From positions 1,295,501 to 1,359,500 of the forward strand of contig JAKNSE010000037.1 in the NCBI GenBank assembly GCA_023525975.1: DNA of 64,000 nucleotides. The letters are read 5' to 3'. Positions within the stretch are counted from its first letter, which is position 1. Each line of letters starts with the position of its first letter. Below are positions 56,001 through 64,000 of this stretch, one piece after another. The position numbers and the translations under genes were made by a program. The DNA comes from Smallanthus sonchifolius (taxonomy: Eukaryota > Streptophyta > Magnoliopsida > Asterales > Asteraceae). The notes below the pieces were generated by a model. That model ran no database searches. It saw nothing but the letters and a program-made list of their open reading frames with translations, and had not been told where the DNA came from.

Positions 56001-59000
56001 AGGATTCTGAATGAAAGGAAGGTTATACTCGGTAACTACGAGCTATGCAGTCGATAACACCGATATCTCGGATATCGGCCCATCTGTAGAATATCGGTCC
56101 GTAATATCGGTATAAATATCGGTGTCGAGAATATCGGCGATATTTACCGATATATCGCCGATATTCTAACTTCAAAATATCGGTGTTTTGACCGAGTTTA
56201 TCGGTTTGACTAAGTTGGGCCTTTTTGAGTGACCTGACAAGCTGCTGAGATGCAATCGGAGGTTCCCACGCTGCTCGGCTGCTGAGTGACCTGCAACCTT
56301 CGATTTTCCATCCAAATGAAGAAGATGATGCGTGTTAAAATGAAGAAGAAGAAGATCTGACTTTTGATGTTAGGAAGATGAAGATGAACATGAAAAAGGT
56401 TGTTCGAGAAGAAAGATGAAATGCAGTGATGAAGAAGAAAGAGAAAACTTCATTGCCTTTTTTATGTTTTTTTTACTCTTAGAAAGTGAAATCTGACATT
56501 ATTTTAAAAAATGGATGATATGATTTGTCTTGAAAAATGGAAAATTTTAATTCTCTTGTAAATTTAAACTAAATATTAATGATTTGTTAAACTAAATATT
56601 TAAACTATTTATCAATGGATGACATGATTTATTATTTAAACTTTTTTTAAAAAATGGATGACATGATTTTTATATTTAAACTGAGTATTATATATATATA
56701 TAAAATTTTATGCATGATATAAAAATTACCGATATCTAACCGATATCCCACCGCGAGAACCGATATCTCAAATATCGGTCCTTGACCGATAACCGATATT
56801 TTTTCGCATTAACTGCATAGACTACGAGTACAAAGAAGGTGATGTGTGGCACTTGGACAATGGCGCAAGCAACCGCATGACGAGTAACTTGTACTTCTTT
56901 TCTGAACTTAACAAACGAGTCATAAGGAAGGTTAAGTTCGAAGATGATTCATTTGTCCATATATATGGAAAGGGGTCGATTCTCGTAGAAGTTAAAGCAG
57001 GAGAACATTGTTTACTACATACCAAGTCTTAAAAGTAACATTATAAATCTCGGTCCATCCTCGGAGTGTGGTTGTGACATCCGGATAAAGGATGATTGTC
57101 TTTCGGTGCATGACAGATAGGGATGATTATTGATGAAAGCAACTTGATCTGTAAATTGGCTTTATCATATACAGTTGAAGATTGTCAAACCGGTGTCTTT
57201 GCTAAATCGGATTGGAGAAGCAACTTGATCGTGGCACGCGTGACTTGGCCACATGAACTTTGGTCGATAAAGCTCATGGCAAGGAAGGAGATGGTTGAGG
57301 GGATGCCTCAGGTTACTCATGAAAATCAGATATGTGAATCTTGCTTGGTCTAAAAGCAAACGAGGCAACCATTCCCTTAATCGGCGATATTTAGGGCAAC
57401 TCGGGACCTAAAACTCGTACATGGTGATCTTTGCAGGCTGATAACCCCTTCAACATTAGCGGGGTAACAGGTACATTTTTGTTCTAATTGATGATTACTC
57501 ATGGTTTGTTTGGACGTATTTGTTGAAAACTAAAATCAAGGCTTTTGGAGCTTTCAAAAAGTTTAAAGAGTTTGTTGAAAATGAAGTTGGACCGACCGAG
57601 GTGATGAGTTTACCTCACACGAGTTCAACCAATTTTGTGACATTGGAGGCATCAAAAGACACTTGACCGCACCATACACACCCCAACAAAATGGGATGGT
57701 TGAAAGACGGAACCGAACTCTATTGGAGATGGCACGTAGTAGGCTAAAGGCGATGGGTGTTTCGAATTATTTAGGGGGTGCAGCGGTCCGACATGCAACC
57801 TTTATTGAGAATAGAAATCCTACTCGGGTATTGAAGGAGATGACGACATACGAGATGCTAAAACAAAAGAAATTGAATATCAGCTCTCTTAAAGTATTTG
57901 GTTATGTGGCGTATGCAAAAGTAGTGGAAAGTCAATTGAAAAAGCTTGACGACCGATAAAGGAGTTTGGTGTATATTGGAATAGAGGTCGGGTCCAAAGC
58001 TTACCGGTTACCCGATCCAAAGGCTCGGAAGGTTGTGATAGCTCGTGATATGATTTTTTACGAAAGGAAGGCGTTGGTATAGCCTAGTTCGGAAAAAGAT
58101 GAAGAAACGGAGCTTGAAGCGAGTTTATTTTGTGTTGATTGGAACGGGGTTGTTAATACCGAATTTGGGCAAGTTTTAATTGAGCCTATGCGAAGCAACA
58201 ACATCAGCGACTAAAATTGCTTCAGCAAGAGATTTAGTGACAACATCAGTGACCGGTTCTGATGCTTATGTTGCTAATATTTCGAGTTCATCGACCAGTT
58301 CAACTTCTTTGCTAACTCTGACATCTCAGCGACGAATTCAGTGACCGCATCAGCGACCAGTTCGTCACTAGCACTAGGTTTACTAGAAAATCAAAATTTG
58401 AGGAGATCCACACGTGTTTCGGTTGCGCCGGTTAGATTCAATGATTATGTTTTATCTTTGTAGGAAGAAAATGTCTAACTTTTACTTGCCGAAGATATTC
58501 AACTGAGGACTTTGATGATGAGGACTTTGATGATGCAAAGTCTAAACCAGAGTGGATTAAAGCCATGCATGATGTGTTCGAGTCTATTAACGAAGCGATA
58601 TGTGGAGGCTGACCGAGTTACCACGAGGGGCTAAAGCAATCTGATTGAAAAGTTTTTCAAAGTAACGGAAAACACGAACTGTTCTATCAATAAATATAAG
58701 GCAAGACTCGTGGCAAAGGGTTACGTGCGACAACCCTGTCACCTTTGACGAGGTCTTTGCTCCGGTGGCGAGGCTTGAAACCGTTCGTATGCTCATTGAT
58801 ATTGCCGCTACCGAGGGATGGTTACTACACCATCTTTCAGCTCATCTCAACTCAGTGACACTTTCAGCGACAAATTCAGTGACCGCATCAACGACCAATT
58901 CGTCGTTAGCACTGGATTTACAAGAAAATCAAAATTTGAGGAAATCCACACGTGTTTCGGTTGCGCAGGTTAAATTCAATGATTACGTTTTATATTTGTA

Positions 59001-61237
59001 GGAAGAAAAGTCCAACTTTTACTTGAAGAAGATATTGAATCGCGAACTTTGAAGATGCAATGTCTAAACCGGAGTGGATTAAAGCTATGCGGGATAAGCT
59101 TGAGAGTATTAACTAAAACGATACGTGGAGGCTGACCGAGTTACCAATAGGGGATAAAGCAATCGGATCAAAGTGGGTTTTCAAAGTAAAAGGAAACACG
59201 GACGGTTCTATCACACAGGGAGCTTAAGGATGAAGTCTTTGTTTCTTAACTGGTTGGGTTCGTTAAGTCCGGGGAGGAAAACAAAGTCTACAAGTTATCA
59301 AAGGCGTTATATGGCTTAAGGCAAGCACCGCGGGCGTGAAATACCAAGCTTGATGGTATTCAAAGGAGCTTGAAACTTGACATGTGCTCACACAAACAAA
59401 TAGTGTATCAGAAGATGATTGGAATCGATATTATTATTGTTGGTGTTTATGTAGACGATTTGGTCATTATCGGTTCGAATAATGATCATATTACTCGGTT
59501 CAAAATTGCTATGTCTAAGAAGTCTGAAATGCCCAACTTGGAAAGCTTACTTATTATCTCAAAATCAAAGTCTCGCAACATGAAAATGTCCGACTTGTTG
59601 AAAGAGGCCAGGATGGAGAATTGTAATCCGGCGTGTGTAACCATGGATCCTAATTCGAGTTTGACAAAGGCGGAGGATGAGGTTGATGTTAATGCAACAG
59701 AGTACCGAAAGTTTATCGTGTGCCTTCGTTACTTAATGCACACGCGACCCGATATGGTATTTTCGGTTGGGATGGTGAGTAAATACATGCAAATTCCGAA
59801 GTAATTTCACATGGCTGTAATAAATCAAATCCTCATGTATCTCAAAGGTATAAGCGGGTTTGGAATTAAATATGAAAGGGGAGGATCAAAGACATTGTCG
59901 GGTACAATGATAGTAACCACAACATTGATCATGATGATGGAAGAGGCACCACCAAGCATGTGTTTTATTATGGTAATGCTCCTATCACTTGGTGCAACAG
60001 GCCACTTTCATCATGTGAGGCGGAATATATGGCGGAAAGCGATGCTTCGTATTAAGTCGTGTGGTTACGTGAATTACTAAACGGGTTGATCGGGGTAAAT
60101 TTGCAAGGAGTTATGTTACTGGTTGATAACACATCGAAGATTGCGTCGGTGAAAAACCTGGTCGGAGCAAGAATATCAAGTCCTGTTTTCACTATATACG
60201 GGAGTGTGTGGAACAAAACGAGTTCGTGGTGGAGCACACAAGTTGCAAGGAACAATAAGCCGACATTCTCACTAAAGCACCCGCGAGGATCAAGTTTGAT
60301 GAAATGCGAAGACTGCTTGGCATTAAAGACCTCCTAGTTTCGGGTCAGAAATTAGGGGGTGATTGATGGTAATTTACAATCACAAAGGGACAGCCCAACA
60401 CGAGTAGGTGGAAAGCCCGAACCCAATAGACCTGTGGAGTTTCTTTGAGTGTAGTTTATGGGCTTATGGGGTCTATTAAGGTTTAATGTGTTCTTGCTAA
60501 CCAAGTTTAGGTTTCCTATAGATTAGGGATTATTGTAACTATGTTTTGAGTTAGTTTCTTTGTTATAATAATACGAGAGTGCATCTAAATTGTGTTCGTT
60601 TGCGTTTGTTTATCAATTCAATACTTGATACCTTGCGTTTCTGTTTCCATAACTCGACAGGTCACATGGCCGCCACCTTACCGTTGCTCCAAGGTTCACC
60701 CCAATTGTTAAATCATTTCATGAACTAAAATTCACTGCAATAATGATAGAATTAGAAGGAGGACTAAGAACCATACCCGGAAAGAGTGAAGCCGGACAAA
60801 TTAGCAACCTCCGTAAGAGCTGTCTTCCATCTGTCTTTTTCTACGACAAAACTTCCTTTTTGTTTCCTAACATCTGTGGGAGTAACATGATAAAAAATAG
60901 GAAGAACAAAATGATTGAACACCCTCCTTTGCTTGAGGATGAGCACAAGCTCCTCAAGACACCAAGTGGAAGTTGCATAATTCTTTGATAATACAACTAT
61001 TGAAGACCTAGATGCTTTGATTGCTCTCTCAATTTCAGGTTTCAGTGCTTCACCTTGGTTGATTTCTTCTTTATCCCTAAAAGCACAAATTCCTGCTTGA
61101 ATTAATCTATGGTATAGATGATCAGTAAAAGAATGACGCGTATCTTCGCCTCTAAAGCTTAGAAAGACATCATAGCTGCAAGCTTTAGCACCAGCATTAG
61201 AAGCAGCCATAACACTAGAGGAGGAAATGGATGCCAT
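49734..61237 (-). CDS. TIR-NBS-LRR-(C-JID)-HMA immune receptor, 11 exons, 1,334 aa
   Basis: Joining eleven exons at GT-AG sites gives one uninterrupted frame of 4,005 nt: 61237-60777, 54756-53649, 53564-53496, 53195-52971, 52881-52141, 52044-51468, 51363-51263, 51160-51029, 50944-50843, 50302-50174, 50093-49734 (edges ±1). Domains: TIR (about 20-153), NB-ARC (154-523), linker/LRR (524-868), C-JID (869-1060), linker (1061-1215), HMA (about 1214-1285), basic tail and CaaX box CSVM (1331-1334). Known TNLs sense pathogen effectors and signal through TIR NADase activity; an HMA domain in CNLs such as RGA5 and Pik-1 is an effector-binding decoy. The C-terminal HMA on a TNL, with a possible lipid anchor, is the unusual part. 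Intron 1 (about 6 kb) contains copia element F. Expression and splicing are unproven. Confidence 0.8.
50174..51363 (-). other. TNL exons 7-10: linker between C-JID and HMA
   Basis: Four small exons (101, 132, 102, 129 nt) with good splice sites (GTAAGT, GTAAGTG, GTAAGTA, GTAATT) and a frame kept throughout. Starts VRGWRKTGRPKQVNDPSFTE and ends VVTHEVIGEAKK. Acidic and Ser-rich, probably flexible. IYHITE and IYEKQYSS at exon starts hint at exon duplication. Confidence 0.75.
50355..50707. mobile_element. MITE, 353 bp (copy 2), in a TNL intron
   Basis: The left AAATTGGTTTTTGATAATCC pairs with the inverted right AAATTGGTTTTTAATAATCT; the TIRs extend over 100 bases, making a near-palindrome. Related to 10461-10737. 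It lies in the intron between exons 9 and 10. Confidence 0.8.
51468..52044 (-). other. TNL exon 6: C-JID (post-LRR) domain
   Basis: Begins MLFEFGIMSTSL after a TGGCACAG acceptor. SSSLSFDVPLSPKNSRLKGI and the ECGVSLVYSD block match the C-JID/post-LRR fold of TNLs, which contacts effectors in Roq1 and RPP1. A diverged duplicate of part of this exon (about 51497-51750) sits at 55299-55553. Confidence 0.85.
52141..52881 (-). other. TNL exon 5: leucine-rich repeats
   Basis: 247 codons. Repeats include LQILNLKDSHNLIEI, LETLILWNCYSLVSL, LELLNMTGCENL, LRVLDLSFCSRLKCL and an LYEIEGF segment. Ends WHIQ at a CAG/GTTCAT donor. This part would carry recognition specificity or autoinhibition. Confidence 0.9.
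52971..53564 (-). other. TNL exons 3 and 4: NB-LRR linker and first repeats
   Basis: Exon 3 (53564-53496) is 23 codons containing WVEGLALDM, the usual NB-LRR linker of TNLs. Exon 4 (53195-52971) has LKNMDSLKLLQLN, LRWLCWHGFHLRTIPSD and VAIDMSFSNLEVFEPPT. Both have AG and GT at their edges and keep the frame. Confidence 0.85.
53649..54756 (-). other. TNL exon 2: NB-ARC domain
   Basis: Acceptor CTTGTAG at 54757. P-loop GMSGSGKTTLAKYIY, RNBS-A FEYVSFVEDI, kinase-2 TLIVLDDI, RNBS-B KIIITTREN, GLPL-equivalent EGNPLALEVLGSSL, RNBS-D ELFLHIACFFIDKD. The MHD position reads MHR (LVMHRLLQEMG), a change at the Asp that normally contacts ADP. Donor ATG/GTAAGC at 53648. Confidence 0.92.
55278..55554 (-). 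other. Captured fragment of TNL exon 6 in element F
   Basis: 55299-55553 aligns with 51497-51750 at roughly 85-90% by eye, same strand as the TNL. Flanked by direct repeats AACGTTACATCCTGCCCACC (55258) and AACGTTACATCCTTCCCACC (55555). It lies just after the primer site of element F. Confidence 0.85.
55750..56034 (+). pseudogene. Element F Gag remnant
   Basis: Reads CPMLTNTNYMAWAIWMKVIM, VWDAIDPGRIEANKNNVAIA and LLFQSFMETKILQVGNLEMA, then a stop at 55965 where Trp is expected. Typical N-terminal Gag of a copia group with DUF4219. Cut by the hAT-like insertion; the remainder of gag and its knuckle are gone. Confidence 0.8.
56043..56820. mobile_element. hAT-like element, 778 bp, rich in CGATATCGG
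   Basis: 8-bp duplication ACTACGAG at 56035-56042 and 56821-56828. TIR CTATGCAGT at both ends. Some twenty ATATCGG/CCGATAT motifs crowd the first 150 and last 100 bases, like subterminal transposase sites of hAT elements. No transposase frame. Confidence 0.85.
56829..60350 (+). pseudogene. Element F protease-integrase-RT-RNase H remnant
   Basis: Protease WHLDNGASNRMTSN (56848); integrase C-half TAPYTPQQNGMVERRNRTLL (57666) with intact Glu; SSLKVFGYVAYAK; RT parts VFAPVARLETVRMLIDIAA (about 58752), LYGLRQAPRAW-like sequence (59312) and VYVDDLVIIGSNND (59447). RNase H parts LSSCEAEYM (about 60006) and LLVDNTSKIASVKN end it. At least ten stops or frame changes and a 300-bp internal duplication. 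The DNGAS protease motif fits a different copia lineage from A and B. Confidence 0.85.
58340..59165. repeat. Tandem duplication inside element F Pol
   Basis: About 300 bp from AATTCAGTGACCGCATCA to GGAGGCTGACCGAGTTACCA occurs at 58340-58622 and again at 58872-59150, roughly 85-90% alike by eye. Confidence 0.75.
60777..61237 (-). other. TNL exon 1: TIR domain
   Basis: Starts at the ATG at 61237. YDVFLSFRGEDTRHSFTDHL is TIR motif 1, followed by FRDKEEINQGEALKPEIERA and VVLSKNYATSTWCLEELVLI, where the first Glu of CLEEL is the conserved catalytic Glu of plant TIR NADases. It ends at the donor CCGG/GTATGG in phase 2, which matches exon 2 to give the usual LSGPET junction. Confidence 0.9.
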
Positions 61238-61460
61238 TGAAATTAGATCTGCAATAATTGAATGGTATTGATATTCTAAAATTAGGTATTACCAAAAAGT
61301 CAAAACCAATCTAGAAGCTGTTGCAACTTGCAAAATTTGAAATATTATCCGAAGGCCCACAGAGACCAAGAGTCAAGACACACACAATTGACTTTTGGTT
61401 GTAATAATAAAAGTAAGTTTTTCCTTGAAAGCTCTCCAACTCTAACGTCAAGTGGGCCTT
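61238..61460 (-). promoter_or_regulatory. TNL upstream region with W-box cores
   Basis: TTGACT cores at 61298-61303 and 61371-61376 (gene strand) and at 61388-61393 (other strand), all within 160 bases of the ATG. WRKY-binding W-boxes are common upstream of plant immune genes. No confident TATA box was picked, so this is suggestive only. Confidence 0.35.
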
Positions 61461-61774
61461 GTTAAAACAATATATTGGTCGGAGTTGGACCAGGCTCTCC
61501 CATATGACGGGGGTGCGACGTCACACGTTCAATGTTCGCCTTTCAAAAAAATAATAAAAGTAAACTTATAAGGATGCTTAGTCAGTTAGTTGTAATGATA
61601 AAAGGTGTATTTGTTAATTTATATTATGGATTTCAAATATTTAATTATGTGTGTTTGTTTGTGTGTGTATCATTTTTCACGGATTTGTATGGGTTGAAAC
61701 GTAAACCTGTGATTGTGTTTGTGTGTGCCCAGTTTTGTCATGATGATGGTAGTGATGTGTGTGAATGTAGAGAT

Positions 61775-61930
61775 GCACAAAAAACCGGTTCTTGAACCGG
61801 ACCCAGGGGGTTTATCCGGAACCGGAACCGGTTCCAACCTGCTTTCCAGTGTACCCGGTCCCGACCCGCTTGAACTCGTCTGTTCCGAACCGGTTCTCCC
61901 ATTTGATATTTTGAGCTCTTTCCGGTGAAT
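61775..61930. repeat. GAACCGG/CCGGTTC-rich block
   Basis: About seven CCGGTTC or GAACCGG palindromic units in 150 bases; resembles the subterminal part of plant hAT-type elements, but no termini were identified. Confidence 0.6.
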
Positions 61931-62552
61931 GTGTGATATGGTAACATGGTGTGATACGAACCCAGAGTCAGGTCAGAACTGGGTTAATGGGTCGGGACAG
62001 ACCCAAATGCTGTTAAAGGCTGGAATTGATTCAAACATTAGGAAGTGGGTGGTTGATCCAAAAATTCAGGAGATGGGGGAGTGGGATGCAAAAACTGCCG
62101 ATTAGAATTAGGATATATATATATCCAAGTCTTGTTTAGGTTTAGGTGTCTTTAATATTATTATTTGTATTGTGATCAGAATTTGGAGACTAGCCCTCTC
62201 GAATCGGGCCGACTATCTCATTAGTTCTTGTTTTAATCTATCAAAATTTCAGCATCTATCATGGTGATAGTGTTGAGCATGGTGCATGTATTGGTGTTAA
62301 AGGTAATTAAAGGTGGTGGTGAGGTAATTGAGGGCGGTGATGACACTGGATTGGGTGTTATGTTTGTCTTTAAGAATAAACTTGGTAGTTTTATAAATTG
62401 TATAAAAAGTAATAACATTTGTTTGAGCCCACAAGCTAATTTAAGGAAAAAGGTAAAAATTTTCTTCTTGAAATTAAAAAAAAAAATTACTATTTAAAGG
62501 GGTCTCTTTTAGAGACTATGTATATATATATATGACATGTATCAAAATTATT
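61931..62552. other. Intergenic, no gene seen
   Basis: GT-rich and GGTGGT-rich short stretches, no convincing frame. Confidence 0.5.
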
Positions 62553-63613
62553 AGGCCTGGCAAATTTGACCTGCACACTTAAAAATGGGTCCATTTGGGC
62601 TTTTAATTGAAGGGTATGGGTTACTTTGGGCTATATACCATTTCCAAGGGGGTCTACTTGGGAATATCTGAAAATAAGAAATTGAATTCACGGGTCAAAT
62701 TGAGTGGAAACAAAAAAGGTTGTGGGTCAGGATGGGCGGATGGGAAGGAGGGGTTAAACACATCGATTTTTAGGTTTCTCCTCCACAAAGAAAGCAGTCA
62801 AGCATCGAGGCTTTAGGTTTCCTCTAATTTTCTTATCAAATCACGTTTCTTCTTCGCGAATCAGGTCTTCTTCTTCACGAATCAGGGCAGCTTCTTCGCA
62901 AACCAGCGTAACTTCTTCGCAAATCCGGGCTTCTTCTTCGAGGACCATGGTTTCTTCTTCCTTGAATCATCTCCATGACTTATGATTACTTAATCTTGAC
63001 CCGTTTGAACTTCGATTTTATCTAAAATTGAGGGTTTTCTGTCTCGTTTTCTTGGTCGTTTTTCTTCCTATGTTTTTTAAACTTTTCTATGATATTATCA
63101 TATAATATAGGAACATCACTTGGCTTTTTATTTGCTTTGTTTCAACAATGACTGTATGTTATCCTGCAAAAGTAAAATTTTGAAATTTTAATCTTAATGG
63201 CATTAGCAACTTTTCATCTTTGCTTCTCAAAATCTTTTCTTTGTTTTCTTATTTGAACTGAAGATCCATCATAAATTCAAATCCTATCTTTTTGTGTTTG
63301 AAATTAAACGACCAGTGACAATCACCATAATTTGATTACAAAAGTTTGTGGTTTTTGGGTAAAGATTGAATGATCCAATCTGAATTTCTGTCGATTTATA
63401 AGTTCGGCAAATAAGAGGGAAATGATATTTGTAGAAATTGACCAATTTTTGAAACAACCCAGTTTGACCCGTAGCCAATTTTGTCAAAACCCATCCTGAC
63501 CCAAACCAAAATGACCCTTTTTTTAAAATGACCCGTTCTGACCTGAACCCATCCTAACCTGAATCCGTTCTGACCCATCACCCAACCCGACCCAACCCGC
63601 CCATATTGCCAGA
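62553..63613. mobile_element. hAT-like element, about 1.06 kb
   Basis: The left end AGGCCTGGCAAATTTGACCTG pairs with the inverted right end AAGTCTGGCAATATGGGCGG. The right subterminal part has many GACCC/GGGTC units (63460-63600), typical of GGCTGGCAA-type plant hAT repeats. The target duplication is unclear. Confidence 0.5.
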
Positions 63614-64000
63614 CTTACTTAATCTTGACCCGTTTGAACTTCGATTTTATCTAAAATTGAGGGTTTTTCGTCTCGTTTTCTTGGTCGTTTTTCTTCCTAT
63701 GTTTTTTTAAACTTTTCTATGATATTATCATATAATATAGGAACATCAGTTGGCTTTTTATTTGCTTTGTTTCAACAATGACTGTATGTTATCCTACAAA
63801 AGTAAAATTTTCAAATTTGAATCTTAATGACATTAGCAACTTTTCATCTTTGCTTCTCAAAATCTTTTCTTTGTTTTCTTATTTGAACTATGGATCCGTC
63901 ATAAATTCAAATCCTATCTTTTTGTGTTTGAAATTAAATAACCAATGACAATCACCATAATTTGATTACAAAAGTTTGTGGTTTTTAGGTAAAGATTGAA
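62991..64000. repeat. Direct repeat, ~385 bp, 629-base period
   Basis: TAATCTTGACCCGTTTGAAC and about 380 following bases start at 62991 and again at 63620, about 96% alike by eye. The second copy reaches the window edge, so the array may continue. Confidence 0.9.

Larger units (their letters stand above)
54953..60638 (+). mobile_element. Copia element F, decayed, in TNL intron 1
   Basis: LTR-like ends: 54953-~55238 and ~60364-~60638 share TGGTAATTT, GCCCAACAC(A/G)AGTAGGTGGAA and TTATAATAATAC. A degenerate primer site TAGTATCAGAGC (about 55244) and a purine tract TTAGGGGGTGAT (60352-60363) are in the right places. It lies antisense to the TNL gene. The interior carries a Gag remnant, a broken Pol, a hAT-like insertion and a captured TNL fragment. 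Exact LTR edges are uncertain. Confidence 0.75.

Overview
The window is plant nuclear DNA, very probably from a eudicot and most likely the daisy family (Asteraceae). It contains Ty1/copia Gag-Pol remains with an extra third ORF, a Tat-type antisense ORF and an intron-containing TIR-NBS-LRR gene. The family-level guess is inference from remembered protein styles; no search was run. About 80% of the window is transposable-element DNA, and one host gene is supported.

Layout. 1-3.1 kb: a minus-strand copia element (D; Gag plus 5' LTR, running off the left edge) has inserted into the antisense ORF at the 3' end of a Tat-like gypsy element. 3.1-9.6 kb: a cluster of terminal-inverted-repeat (TIR) DNA elements sitting in TA microsatellites, some with C-rich/telomere-like cores, next to a broken transposon-type gene. 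9.6-14.8 kb: ordinary intergenic DNA with small MITEs and a LINE fragment. 14.8-47.1 kb: a roughly 3-kb DNA transposon split by a solo LTR and a 29-kb nest. In the nest, copia element A (LTRs about 4.5% diverged) is interrupted by copia element B (13.4 kb, perfect 5-bp target duplication, LTRs about 0.6% diverged), by minus-strand non-coding LTR element C, and by a 140-bp insert. 47.1-49.7 kb: intergenic DNA with a 930-bp TIR element. 49.7-61.2 kb: a TNL disease-resistance-type gene on the minus strand, open across 11 inferred exons (1,334 codons), ending in a heavy-metal-associated (HMA) domain and a CaaX box. Its 6-kb first intron holds decayed copia element F. 61.2-64 kb: the gene's upstream region, then hAT-like repeats.

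How the parts relate. The TNL reads TIR - NB-ARC - LRR - C-JID - linker - HMA - CaaX, the plan expected of an immune receptor with an integrated decoy/sensor domain. Elements A and B share an unusual design. Besides LTR-driven gag-pol they carry a third gene with what looks like its own TATA promoter, a 5'-UTR intron and a splice acceptor 2 nt before the ATG. In B, four copies of an element-specific palindrome lie just upstream of the TATA box of both the LTR and the internal promoter, with more copies in the leader and intron. A uses a different palindrome in the same places. In B, gag-pol is broken in several places while the 1,037-aa third ORF is intact.
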